DNA of 64,000 bases from Pelagophyceae sp. CCMP2097 (taxonomy: Eukaryota; Sar; Pelagophyceae): the NCBI GenBank assembly GCA_026770575.1, contig MU657176.1, positions 331,129 to 395,128 of the forward strand, given 5' to 3'. Made by a program: the position numbers and the translations under genes. The notes beneath the pieces were generated by a model, which was not told where the DNA came from, searched no databases, and was given only the letters and a program-made list of their open reading frames with translations. Positions 1-10,404 of this stretch are shown in pieces; the stretch's first letter is position 1, and each line of letters begins with the position of its first letter.

Positions 1-131
1 ACCTCGCCGAGGAGGCCCTCGGCGGCGCCAAGCTCGCACAGCGTGCGGTTGTGGAGGCGCGGGTGCGGGTCATGCGGGAGCTTGACCGCCGCCGCAAGCG
101 ACAGGAACGGGAGGAGGACTCGGGCCACCAT
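1..131 (-). CDS. N-terminal exon of a secreted protein, cut by the left edge
   Basis: On the minus strand an ATG at 131-129 opens a frame that begins MVARVLLPFLSLAAAVKLPH, a clear cleavable signal peptide: short polar start, hydrophobic core, small residues before the likely cleavage site. It is followed by a polar stretch (HNRTLCELG) with one N-glycosylation sequon, NRT. The frame stays open to base 1, so the rest of the gene lies outside the window. The product probably enters the secretory pathway. The mature domain is not visible and no function is proposed. Confidence 0.55.
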   Translation of the reverse strand, partial: MVARVLLPFLSLAAAVKLPHDPHPRLHNRTLCELGAAEGLLGE

Positions 132-638
132 GTTTGCTTCTCCTGTCAACAGGGAGTCAGGTACTTGCGTACTAGTTTTGGTGGAACAATTGTGCAAATA
201 CGGTTGCTTCCTTTTCTGCGAGAGAGCCATTTAGTATGAAACAATCGTCCGGAGAGGTATTTACCGAGGTATTTACATGAACTTGACTCCATCCAATTGC
301 CGGTAAAGGACGGTGGCGACCCGACCGGCGACCACAATTTCACGACACTTTTCCACGACTCGCGCTGATCTTCGACAGTGACATATGTTAGAGCGTCATC
401 GCGCCTATTGGCGTACTGCACAGCGCTGTGTGTCTTGGATTTCCGAGATGGGTTTGAAGAAGTCCTCGAGAGGAGTCTTTCAAGTTGTAGCATGACACTC
501 GGGCGTGAGTCTCTCTCCTGTACGATGCACGCTGTGCCTGCTCGTATGACGCGCCCGTCCACCCGTCCATCCACAGACCCGCGGGTCTAGCGCACCGCCA
601 TGGATCCATTTGGGGGGGTCAAACAAACAGCAGCTAGT
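132..638. other. Intergenic, no convincing gene
   Basis: Between the 5' end of the left-edge gene and the 3' end of RPS24 the GC content drops noticeably. A 142-codon minus-strand frame (574-146) has no recognisable domain or splice context and is probably chance. The region should hold the promoter of the left-edge gene and the RPS24 terminator. Confidence 0.5.
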
Positions 639-1673
639 TTAGTTATCCTTAGCCGCCTTCTTCGCCTTGTGGTTGGCGATGCGGCGGCCCGTGCCGCGGA
701 TCTTCTTCTTGCGGTTCTTGGCCTCCTTGATCTGCTTGCGCGACGTCTCCTTCTTCTCAAGGATGCCCTTGCGCAGCAATCGGTACTTGGGCTCGTACCT
801 AGGGAAAGCAATTCAGGCGGGCCGCGGCGCGCGCTCCTATCGTCGTGCGCGTTTCAAAGGCAACGGTGCTCTCTCGCGCCGCTCACAGGCACCGTGCCGC
901 CGTCGTTCCTTCGACGGTGTTTTCCGATGCGTCTTCGGGGCGCGGGGTCTCGCTTCTTGATCGACTCGAGCGAGTCGTAGATCAGGCAGAAGCCCGACGA
1001 CTTGCCGCCGCCGTACTTGCTGCGGAAGCCAAAGGCGGAGATCAACTGCGGGTCGGCGACCTTGTGCGACTTGGCGATCATCTCGTACAGCTCCGACTTG
1101 GGCACGTTCGCGCGGCCCGGGTGGAGGACATCAATGATGAACTGCTTGCGCTGCAGCAGCGGGTTGCGCATGAACTTGCGCGTGCGGATCGTCACCTACC
1201 GGGGTGAAGCCGTAAGGCGACGCCGAGGCGGGCATTCGAAGCGGGCACTCGGAAGGGTGCTCTGAGTTAGCCGCGCGCCAGGGACTGGCGCCGAGGCCCC
1301 GAGCGCGGCGACACCCCGTCGCCGCCGGGTGTCCAAGCCGCGGCCCTGGCGGCGGGGGGGAGCCCGTGCCGCCGCAGCGCCGCGCGCCACGGAGCGGGCA
1401 CCGCGACGCTAGGGCAGAGCCGACTCTCCGCCGTGTCGGTAGTGCCGTCGCCGCGGCAGCTGCGCTGCGGGCGGCGACTGCACTCGAGACGCCCTGCGCC
1501 CCCGGGCGGGCCGCTCCGCGCCTCCAACGGCCCACGGCGATATCCGCTCCTTCGGACCGCGCCGTGGGCCCCTGGAGCTCGGCGCTCCCCGGCGGAGGGG
1601 CTCCCGGGCACGCGCCACCTCGGGGCGTCTCTGGCCGGCACGCGAGTGCGCCCATACTCACGGGAGTCGACAT
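639..1673 (-). CDS. RPS24: 40S ribosomal protein S24 (eS24)
   Basis: Structural protein of the small ribosomal subunit. Three exons can be joined. Exon 1 is only 12 nt (1673-1662, MSTP) and is followed by GTGAGT. Exon 2 (1195-954) reads [18 protein letters not shown], then the conserved [11 protein letters not shown] and [11 protein letters not shown]. Exon 3 (798-639) reads [16 protein letters not shown] and ends in the basic [10 protein letters not shown] tail. Length and order match the S24e family throughout. Joining exon 2 to exon 3 in frame requires a GC donor (GCGAGA at 953) paired with a TAG acceptor, because no in-frame GT exists nearby. The tiny first exon before a long intron is typical of ribosomal protein genes. 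Confidence 0.95.
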
Positions 1674-2034
1674 GCTGGGCAGCCTCCGATCGGATCGAGA
1701 GCTTTGGTGATGCAAGGATTGGCGACGGAGTTGGCGACCCCGTGAGAGAGAGACCGGTTTTAACAAAAGAATGTAAAAGTTCGGCGATTCCGCAAGCCCC
1801 GTCGCGCGACAAGCCGGGCCCGACCCGTCGACCAACCATAAGGAATCGAAGAGTAGGAGCCCGAGTGAGCCAGCGAACCTCTATCCCTCGACGCTCCCTG
1901 GGCCATGCCCACCAAGGGGACTCGATGCTCCCGGGACTCTGGACCTTGAGCAGCCCAAACCCAGCGTCGTTTGCAGCTCAGTTACAAAGCCAGATGCGTC
2001 GAGGGGTGACCGCCGCACACTCGCGTCGCCGGCG

Positions 2035-2346
2035 TCAGCTCGCCGCCGCCGCGCCCGCCTGCCTCGACGCGGCCGGGGCCTGCGTATCTTGGAGCACGTG
2101 CGCCGCCGACAGCAGTCCGGCGAAGAACGACGGGTCCGCCGCGCCGCGCCGCGCGTCGGCTTCCGCCGCGGCTCTGGGCCCCGCGGCGCCGACTCCGAGC
2201 GTCTCCATCGCGTCTGCGACCCACACCCCGAAAACGTCGGCGAGAGCCGCGTGCTGCCGCGAGCTCTGGATGAGCGGCTCGAGCGCGTCGTCGCCGCGCA
2301 GCAGCTTGCGCGCGTGGAGCACGACGAAGCGACGCCGGGGGCGCAT
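2035..2346 (-). CDS. Small hypothetical protein, 103 aa
   Basis: A minus-strand frame from ATG 2346 to a stop at 2035 starts MRPRRRFVVLHARKLLRGDD and continues with a plausible amphipathic region (FGVWVADAMETLGV) and an Ala-rich tail. Its composition is more protein-like than the neighbouring chance frames. It lies between the TBC gene stop (2481) and the RPS24 start (1673) on the same strand. No family is recognised. It could be a small gene, an alternative last exon or chance. Confidence 0.3.
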   Translation of the reverse strand: MRPRRRFVVLHARKLLRGDDALEPLIQSSRQHAALADVFGVWVADAMETLGVGAAGPRAAAEADARRGAADPSFFAGLLSAAHVLQDTQAPAASRQAGAAAAS

Positions 2347-2480
2347 GTCGCATCACATGGTGTGAAATTATGTTATCGTCGCGGGAGCCGCTTGGAAAGA
2401 GCGCGTGGGCTCTTCCTCTCTTGAAAACTGGTCGGCGCTGCTGCGAGGCCCTCCGGGGCCTCGGTCGGCGCGGCGAGCGC

Positions 2481-4111
2481 TCAGCCGGTCGCGTCGGGGT
2501 CGAAGGCGCGGTCGAGCTTGTCGATGTCCTTTTGCGATAGTTTGAGCTTGTCTGCGGCCTTTAAGACCTTTTCCGCGTCGATGGTCTCCGGCAGCAGCCG
2601 GAGCCAGTGCATCAGCTTCTCAAAGTCCATGAGGAGCAGTTCGTTCGAGTACGCCGAGATGATGGCGACGGCGACGCGGTAGACGGCCTTCCAGCCCTCT
2701 GCGAAAAAGGCGTCCCAGACGCGCGTCACCAACGCGAACGGGAACTGCGCTGAGAAGAGCGTCACCACCCAGTGCGTCGCGTACATCGACGGCTCCACGC
2801 CCTCGCGCGACATGTGCGCAAACGCCTTGGAAGCGCGTTTCGACAGCAGGCCCTCGAGAACGAACAAAGCCTTGCGCGCCCCGATCATACCCGGCATCCA
2901 CAGCCTGCGCGGATCGCGTCCGGGGCGCCCCTCGAAGACACGGGTCACGGACTCTCGGAGGTTGGTGCGCGGCGATTTGACGAGCGTGACGAAGAGCCAG
3001 AACGTGGCCTCTTCCGAAGAGGCATCGAGGAAGGAAAAGTCGCCGCCGTCGCCGGGCTGCATCTTCTGCGCCTGCGGGCTCCGCCTGCGCGGCGAGCGTG
3101 CCGATAGGGGGGCACTCCGATCCGCGCTCTGCACCAAGGCGCCTCACAGCGAGCCAATGGAGTCGTTGGCCGACCCTTGCACCGACACTTGCATGCCGCA
3201 GACGTGGATAATGAGGACCGACGCGACGTAATTCCTACGGCCCGCAGTCGAAACGGCCGCGCCGGTCAGGAGCGACGCAGCGACGCACATGCCCTGGCAG
3301 TAGCCGAGGGCGCTGTCGTACTCGGCGTAGGCCCGGAGCAACCGCCTGCGCCGCACGACGTGCGGACCCGGCAAGGCCCGCGGCGGAGCACGTGGACCGC
3401 ACCTCATTTGCGTCACGCCCTGTTTCTCGCTTTCGCGCACGGATCTTCGGCCGGCATCGTCGACGCGCGAGTCGAAGAGGGCGTGGCGCGGGAACGTCCG
3501 GCAGAGGTCGCGCTCGATGATCCTACGCCAAAGCGGTCCGCAAAAGTTCGAGACCTTTGCGGCGCCGACGCACTCGTTGATCGAGTCCGGCGGGGGCTCG
3601 CCCGCCGTCGCGGCGCAGAGCTTGGCGTACGTCTTACCGCTCTTCAAAGCCTCCTAAAAGATGCCGTTACGCCCCCGCGGGGCCCCGAAGAGGCGCAGGC
3701 TCACGTCCTGGAGCTCGCTGACGGGCAAGCCCGCGAGCGCGCCCGGCTTGACCGAGAGGCCGATCAGCTTGGGCCAGACGGCTCGCCGCCACGACCGCGG
3801 CACGCCCTTGCCTGCGCGGCGCGCGTCGCAGGCCGCCGCCGCGCGAGCCCGCCGCGCGACAGAAGCCCGCCGCGCCGCGTTGCAGGCGTTGACTGACGGA
3901 TGCGTCTTTTCAGCGTGGACCGGAGGCGCGCGTTTTGGCACATGCCGTCGAGGCCTTTGCGCGACGTCATTTTGGTCCACTTGGCGTCGCGCTGTTCGTC
4001 CGCCGCCTCCAACGAATCCAGCCACCTGCGCGACTGCGGCAGCGCCGCCCACTTCAGCTCGTCGAGGTAGAAGCCCCAGGCGTCGCACTTGGGCGCCGCC
4101 GTCCGCGCCAT
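2481..4111 (-). CDS. TBC-domain Rab GTPase-activating protein
   Basis: Predicted RabGAP acting in vesicle traffic. Five exons, about 4111-3898, 3811-3705, 3653-3384, 3350-3255 and 3083-2481, splice into one frame. The N-terminal part reads MARTAAPKCDAWGF, then KGVPRSWRRAVWPKLIG, the usual start of a TBC domain. Next come KSGKTYAKL, the motif with the catalytic Arg (IIERDLCRTFP), the Gln-finger motif AYAEYDSALGYCQGM, and ATFWLFVTLVKSP. The IxxDxxRTFP arginine and YCQGM glutamine are both present, so GAP activity is expected. Donors include GTCAGT, GTGAGC and GTGCGG. The protein is essentially a bare TBC domain with short flanks, and its Rab target cannot be inferred. It is divergent from the four-TM gene at 4633. 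Confidence 0.88.
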
Positions 4112-4632
4112 TTCGCCGCTATAGGAGAGACGCAGACGAGGCCCGCCCGCTAACGTCTAGTCACGATGTGCAAGAGCCTCGTACGTTTCAAAGGACCTTC
4201 GTACGGCTCGGAAGCGCCTCGGATGCCGGTTATACGTGCTCCGCGGACGTGACGACGCCGGGCATAAGCGTCGCGATCGTCTCAAGATCTCGAGCTCGAG
4301 CTCGCGTTTTTGGCGAAAATAATCCAGCACCGTGACGGGGCGGCCCGGCCACGCTGGCGCCTTGTGCAAGGTCGTGGAGGTCGTGGTCTTCAGTGGCACG
4401 CCTCCAAGGCAATATGGGGGTATCGGAGGCAGACAAAATGAGGCGACTCGGATCCGCAGGCATGACGCGACCGTCCTGCCCCTGCCCGCCTCAGAAGAAT
4501 CGTCCTCCGGGCCCGGCGCCGCCGCCACCCTTTTCAGCGATAGAAAAGCGAGCTCTCAGGCTTCCGGAGACGCCGGTCTCTGTGCTGCGCGCGCTGCGGT
4601 CTCGTTTGGCGCCGGCCTTTTGCTCCTCGGTC
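4112..4632. promoter_or_regulatory. Shared divergent upstream region
   Basis: These 520 bases separate the starts of the minus-strand TBC gene and the plus-strand four-TM gene and should contain both promoters and 5' UTRs. No TATA box or other element is obvious, and the open frames here look like chance. Confidence 0.4.
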
Positions 4633-5366
4633 ATGGTCGACGTGGACCGCGAGCAGCTGATGCAGGGCGTGCAATTGCTGCAAGTCGCTTCTTCTTTACT
4701 CGCGTTTGCCCTCATGGCCGCCGCCCACGCCTCGAGCCGCGCCGTCTTCCAGTACTCCTTCTACCCGTCGCTCACATTCTTCGTCTTCGTCGGCGTCGTC
4801 GGCTTTATCTATTCTGCGCTCATGACGGCGGCCAAAGTGTTGAAAGTCGGCGACGCCGCGGAGAGGCAAAAGATCGAGTTCTACGGCTGCGCACTCCTGG
4901 CATTCCTCACCTTCACCGCCGCGGTAAGCGCCCGCGTCGATGCCGGGGTTGCCGTCGACGCGGGGCGCGCGGGGAATCCGAAAGGACATGCCGACGGACG
5001 CCTCCGCTCAGGTCGCGGCGTCCGCCACGTCCACAGACCTCCACTCCACGTTCGACCCAAACGAAGGCAGCGTGTGCAAGATGCGCCACTCCGCCGGTCC
5101 GTCGATGTTCCCGCAGACCGCCCGGTCCAAATCGGACGCCATCGCACGTAGGCAAGGACGCCGCCGGCGCCTTCTTCTGCGGCCGGGTCGTCGGCGCCAT
5201 TGTCTTCATGTACCTAGAGTGCGCCTCCTTCGCCGCGATGCTCGCCCTCGTTTCGCCGCCGCAAGCAGACGGCTACGTCCAAGGTGCGCCCCTTTACAGC
5301 CTTGCGTGTGTGCTGCCCGCAGACCTGCTCCCAAAACACAGCGGCGACGCATTCGGCCTACGATGA
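4633..5366 (+). CDS. Four-TM MARVEL/CASP-like membrane protein
   Basis: The frame starts MVDVDREQLMQGVQLL and holds four hydrophobic helices: LLQVASSLLAFALMAAAH, SLTFFVFVGVVGFIYSALM, YGCALLAFLTFTAA and VVGAIVFMYLECASFAAMLAL. Between helices 3 and 4 an extracellular-type loop carries paired Cys (SVCKMRHSAG and FFCG). Introns: GTAAGC after FTAA (about 4923), a short GTCCGT...TAG intron near 5098-5152 that joins RHSAG to KDAAGAFF, and GTGCGC after GYVQ. The last exon can be read as DLLPKHSGDAF ending at 5366 or, in another frame, as an acidic tail ending near 5398. Topology and loop cysteines resemble MARVEL or CASP-like proteins, but the family assignment is tentative. A diverged partial copy lies at 13.45 kb. 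Confidence 0.65.
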
Positions 5367-5675
5367 CATTGACGACGACGCGCAAATTAAGATCTAACCT
5401 CGCACGAAGATTAGACGCAGCCCCGTGACGCCCAGAGGCCAAAGGGGACGGCCGGGCGGACGCGCCCGCGCAGAGACGCCGGCGAGCCTCGGATAGAGGG
5501 AGCCGGCTATTGCGCTTCTTGCGTTCGATCCTCGGCTGCAGAGTGCCGACGACGGTTCTTGGGACGGTGCTCTCATGTCCTCGGCGCCGCAGCGCGCTGC
5601 GACGCGAGGGCTGAAAAGGTTCGGGGTCGTTTAACGGAGATTTGATGCCGCTGTGAAGAAGATCGGCGCGAGACG

Positions 5676-8613
5676 ATGGCAGCTCTCCCCGCGGGCGCGC
5701 TCGCTTCGATCCTCGCGTTCCTGCCTCGAGAGGGCGCGGTGGCGCCTCCGACCGCGCCGGCGCTGGTGGCGGCGGTTCTGGAGGGTGGCACCGCGCCTCT
5801 GCGGGCGCCGGTGGCGCCGGCGGCGCGGCCCGCGGCGGCGGCGGCCGTAGCCGAGGGCCTCCTGCCGCGCATGGCGGCGCCGCTGGGGCCGAGCGACCTC
5901 TTCTCGCTGCTCCAGCCGGGCGGCCCGCGCTACGCGGTCCTCGACGGCGTCGTCGGCCACGAGCGAGCGGCGGCCGCGGCCGCGGCGGCCCAACGTGCGT
6001 CGCGCCGAGCCGGGCGGCCGCCGGGGGCGCGCCGCAGAGGCCCAAGACGCCTTCATCTCGCAGGGCTACACGAGGCCGGCGCGCTCTCGCGCGCGCGCGT
6101 CGGCCAGGGCGCGGCGCGGCGCCTCAACGCAGCAGCGCGCGGCGACGACTCGGCCTGGGTGCAAGAGGCGACGGCCCCCCCCGCGCTCGCCGCCGTCCTG
6201 ATGCGCATGGGTCAGTGCCGCGCGCAGCTCGCGCCGGGCGGGCCCGCCGCCGAACTCCACGGTCCGTCCCGCATGCACACGAAACGCGGGTAGCCGACGC
6301 CGCGGCCTCGCAGGCGGCACGCTCTCGCCGCGGACGTCGTCGCAGCTCGCGCGCTACGCCAGGCACGCGAGGTGCGCAGCCGCCGCGCTCCGGCGCCAAG
6401 CCCACGGTGTTTGGCTCGTCGCGTCGAGGGTCTTTTGCCTGGCAGGTACGCCGTGCACCGCGACGTCCTGCAGGGCCTCGACGACGCCGACGACGGCAGC
6501 GAGCGGCGGATCTTCACGGCGGTGTACTACCTGAACCGCGAGGCCGCCGGCGGCGCGCTCCGCCTGTGCGTCGCGCTACCGACCGAGCGGGCCTTCCGAC
6601 CGACCGACCACGGCCCGAGCGTCCGCGCCCGAGCGCCCGCGGCCGCCAGCGAGCCGCCGTCGCGCTAGGTACTTGCCGGCGGGGGCATGGACGGTGCGCG
6701 CATCGCGACCGGCACGCCCGTTGTGAAGAGCGCCGAGGCGGGCGTCGGACGCGAGGGTAGGCGGACGGCGCGGGGTACTTTGACGTCCAACCCAAACTCG
6801 ACCGTCTCGTCATCTTCGACGCGCGCCTCGAGCACGAGGTCCTACCGAACCTCGGAAACGACCGCTTCGCGCTGACGCAGTGGTGGCGCGTCCCCGCGCT
6901 CGTTTTGCGCTGCGGCCGACTTGCGTCGCAGGTACGGCAGCGCCACGAAAGAGACGAGGGCGCCGCCGGCGTCGGTCGGCGTCGCGCTCCCGCTGCCTCC
7001 TCCTGGCGCCGCGCGCGCGGACGAGAAGATTTTCGTCTCTATAGCGTCGTACCGCGACCGCGAGTGATGGTCCGCGTCCCAACTTGCTTTTGGATGATTC
7101 GCCTGCCTGGTCGGTGGTCGGCGACGTCCGACGTCAGGTGCCAGCACACTCTGCGGTCGCTCTTCGCGGCTGCGGCGAAGCCGGGAAACGTCTTTGTGGG
7201 AGTCGTGGCGCAGTACGACCCGCTCCTCGACGTCGACTGCTTCGAAGCGGCCCTAGGCGACCACGCGCGAAACGTCCGATGGACCCGCGTGAGTGGGCGC
7301 GACCCCCCCAAGGCCACAAGAATGCTGCCGTATAGGTCGACGCCGCCGACGCCGCAGGGCCGTGCCCGGCGCGCGCGACGGCGGAAACGCTCTACGCGGG
7401 CGAGACGTACTGCCTGCAGATCGACTCGCACATGCGGTTCCGCAAGGGCTGGGACGCCTTTCTCACGGGAGAGCTCGCGCGCTGCGGCGCGGAGCGTCCC
7501 GTGCTCACCGCGTACCCCGTCGGCTACGACCTCCCAAACGAGCTCGCGGCGGAGACGCGCCCGACGCTCCTCGCGCCGAGCCACTTCGGTGCCGCCGACG
7601 GCATGCTGCGCATGACGGGCCGCGTACTCCGGCGCAGGCCAGCCGCGCCGGTGGCCTCGCCGCTGTGGTGCGCGGGCTTTAGCTTTTCGCGCGCCGCCGA
7701 CGTCCGAGAAGTACCATACGACCCGCACCTCCGCTTCCTCTTCTTCGGCGAGGAGGTCTCGATGGCCGCGCGCCTCTGGACCAGCCACGCGCCGCGTCTT
7801 TTTGGCGGGCGGGCCGGGGGACTGGCGAAGACTGAATGCGGCGCTAGGCGGCTGTGATTTCTTTGCGCCAACGGACTGGCGAAGACTGAATGCGGCGCTA
7901 GGCGGCTGTGATTTCTTTGCGCCAACGGAAAACGTGCTCTACCACCTGTGGGCCCGTGACGCGCGCGCCGACTTCCGCACCGACGCGCGCGACGCGGAGC
8001 GGGCGAGGTCCGTACCACGGCGCCTTTTCGCGGCGCTCGACCGCCGACGCAGGCTCGACACGCGGCGGTCGCTGCGGCGGGTCCGCGCGCTTTTTGGCAT
8101 CGTTGCGGACGGCGACGACGGCGACGATTCGGACGTGGGCCCGCACCTCGAATCGTTCGGCCTCGGCACGTGGAAAGCTGCGCCATGCTCGTTTGAAAAC
8201 CCGAACCGTCACGACGGAGCCGTGAGCGGCATCCGAGGCGAGGGGGCGCCGGCGGAGACCCGGAGGCGTCGCCGGAAGCCGCGCACATCGGGTGATGGCG
8301 AGTGCCGTTATAGTTTCGTGGCCTCGTTAGGCGGCGGTCGCTCGGCGACTTTGAGCGGCACGCGGGCATCGATCTCGCGGGCCGCCGCGTGGTCGCGACG
8401 CACGACGCCGCCGACTTCGCCGCGCCGCTCAGCGGCGCGCTCGTCGACCAGCTGCAGGCCCTCGGCGCCTCTGCGCCGCCGACCGCGGCAGCGCCGCCGA
8501 CGCGCGACCGTCTGGACTCTGAGGGCGCGGGCTGGCCGGCCGGCCTCGAGGATGGGCCCATCGAGGATGCGGGCTCTGAAGACGACGGGGACCCCATCGT
8601 CCCTCTCGACTAA
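5676..8613 (+). CDS. Fused prolyl 4-hydroxylase and GlcNAc-transferase (Skp1-modifying type)
   Basis: One spliced frame carries two enzymes. The N-terminal half is a 2-oxoglutarate/Fe(II) prolyl hydroxylase: leader MAALPAGALASILAFLP, YAVLDGVVGHERA, the HxD iron motif in YAVHRDVLQGLDD, FTAVYYLNREAAGG, and the distal His in FDARLEHEVLPNL. The C-terminal half is a GNT1-type glycosyltransferase: IFVSIASYRDREC, VFVGVVAQYDP, the DxH motif in QIDSHMRFRKGWD, FGEEVSMAARLW, GCDFFAPTENVLYHLW and RRSLGDFERHAGIDL. An in-frame linker exon (about 6950-7075; WYGSATKE... to ...ARADEKIF) joins the halves with no stop and consistent phases. In Dictyostelium and Toxoplasma, separate enzymes (PhyA, then Gnt1) hydroxylate a Skp1 proline and add GlcNAc. 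Here both steps appear to be on one polypeptide. At least eight introns; no signal peptide, so cytoplasmic. Confidence 0.85.
7819..7926 (+). repeat. 54-bp direct tandem duplication over a 3' splice site
   Basis: Two identical 54-bp units (7819-7872 and 7873-7926) begin ggactggcgaagactgaatg and each contains gcgctag followed by the start of the GCDFFAPT exon of the fused gene. Because 54 is a multiple of three, splicing to either TAG (ending about 7847 or 7901) keeps frame. Use of the first adds an 18-residue duplicate ending DFFAPT. Confidence 0.9.
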
Positions 8614-8675
8614 GGAAGATGGCCCAACTCGGGACGTCGACGGGTCGGTTAGAAGCTCGGCCTCACGGAGTGCGG

Positions 8676-9727
8676 TCACGCGGGCCCGCCGACGTCGATT
8701 TTGTAGCCGTCTGGGTCGGTGAAAGTTTGGGCGTCTCCTTGCGCCGCGGCGACGGCGGCGACGCGGATGCCGCCGTAGATGTCGCCGACGACAGGCTTTG
8801 CGAACTTTCCAAAGAGGGACGGCCGTGCCGTCGGGAGCAAGAGGATGCCAAAGCCGTCGTCGCAAAAGTTCAGGTACACGGGCTCCGGGTCGAAGAACCC
8901 GAGCTTCATGGGGTCCGGGTCGAAGGCGCCTTCTAAAAGGCGCGCGCGCGGGTACTTGGTTCGGCGCATGCCGAGCGACTCATAGAACTTCATCGACTTT
9001 GAAATGTCCGACACGGAGAGGGCGGCGTACATGGCCCTCTCGCGGATCTCGTCGCCGATGATGATTCGGAGCGGGAAGCCGCCCGGGGCGTCGACTCGGA
9101 TCGTGCCAAAGGCGTCGAGGTTCTCGCCCCCGTATTTCATCATCGTCGACGCGCGCACGTTGTCCAGCGCCAGCTGCACGTACGCCAGGCCGTCACCCGC
9201 CTCCGGCAACGCGCCCCCGGGCGTCTGCCGAAGAGTGAACCGGAAGTGGCCGCCGTCCTCGTCGAAGGACGAGACGCCCGGTAAAAAGTCGGCCGGTCGC
9301 TCTAAAGCCGTCGGGCCAAAGGCCACCGAGATCTCGCCCGGAGATGTCCCCACGACCTTCATGCCCATCGCCTACACGGCTCGGTGTGGGCGGTGGGCTG
9401 CACACACATTCCTCGCACCTCAACGAGGAACGTGGCCGTGGCGTTGAGGACGGGCGTGCGCACGAAGAGCTCGCGCGGCAGTTTGCCGCAGGCCGCGTAC
9501 TCCTCCATGACCGCGCCGTGCGCCGCCGGCGCCGCCGCCAGCGCCACGCACAGCGCCAGCGCCGCGCGCCGAGACGGGCCCGCGGCAACGTCGACCGCGG
9601 CGGCGTCGCGGCCCGCGGTGGCGTCGACGCGCGTCGTCGCGGCCCGGCGCACGCGGCGAGCCGCCAGGCCCGCGCCGCCGGAAGGGAGCGCCAGCCACAG
9701 GCACCGGAGGAGGAGCGCGCGCCTCAT
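8676..9727 (-). CDS. VOC (glyoxalase-fold) protein with plastid/lumen-type leader
   Basis: Exon 1 (9727 to about 9433) encodes MRRALLLRCLWLALPSGGAG, a signal-peptide-like start, then an Arg/Ala-rich stretch and a second hydrophobic segment preceded by two arginines (SRRAALALCVALAAAPAAHGA) with an AxA-type end. This tripartite layout is expected for a thylakoid-lumen protein imported through a complex plastid by the Tat route. Exon 2, after a GTGCGA...TAG intron, holds the vicinal-oxygen-chelate fold: a first module containing DGLAYVQLALDN and a second starting MYAALSVSDISKSMKFYESL and ending FTDPDGYKIDV. It resembles glyoxalase/dioxygenase superfamily proteins of unknown substrate. The start at 9727 is the first ATG; the frame extends upstream only without ATG. 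Confidence 0.72.
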
Positions 9728-10404
9728 GACGTCCGAGTCAGCAAATCTCAATCGCTCGCTCAAAGGTCCGAAACCTTTGGGGTACGACGACCTGTGTCAC
9801 GAGTCTACTACTAGCGCTACAGCTGGCACCTATGCGACTCTCTGGGAGCCCTTGCCGCGGCGCCCCGGGACGCGAGGGCCGCGGCGGCGCGTGGTGGCCG
9901 TGGCCGCGGACGTCGGGCGGCGCCGGTGCGCCGTCGCCACGGCGCGCGGCGTTGCTCGAGACGCGCGACGGGCGCCTCGACGCGCCACACGGGCGCCGGG
10001 CCTCATCGCCGCCGAAGACGGCGCCGGAGCCGCTCACACTGATTGGCGTGGGTACCGCGGCCGTCATGTGCGGGTCCTTTGCAAATGGCCCAGCGCGGCG
10101 TCGGGACCCTGCTGAGGCTGATGCGATGATACTGCCAATGCCTCGATCATGGCTCGATGCAGTGGCACGAAGTGAGTGCGTGCACCCATGCTCGCGGATC
10201 CGTGCAATATTCGATGAGTGCGGACCGTAGCTGTGAAGGGCTCACTAGCTTTGTCACGAAGACACGGTTCTGAAACTCGGGAGGTCATTTCGCGTGCGTG
10301 GGTACCATCATTCCACCGGAACCCGGAGCTCATATTCGGCCAATCGTGCGCCCACTCGATCCCGGGAGTGGGGGCACAACAATGAGTTAACGTCAGCTTT
10401 TTGC
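9728..10404. other. Intergenic, unresolved
   Basis: This 0.68-kb gap lies between the VOC start and the RPL22 stop. Overlapping GC-rich frames exist on both strands (for example minus 10067-9738, starting MTAAVPTPISV), but none has a domain, splice partners or convincing composition. The right half (10110-10400) is less GC-rich and probably contains the RPL22 3' flank. Confidence 0.4.

Noticed and set aside
146..574. 142-codon minus-strand frame near the left edge
   Set aside because: No domain, composition unlike the other genes, no splice partners and lower GC. Treated as chance.
4157..5366. Long overlapping frames on both strands around 4.2-5.4 kb
   Set aside because: In DNA this GC-rich, stops are rare and antisense frames are long. 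Arg/Ala/Pro-only composition without motifs marks them as shadows of the four-TM gene.
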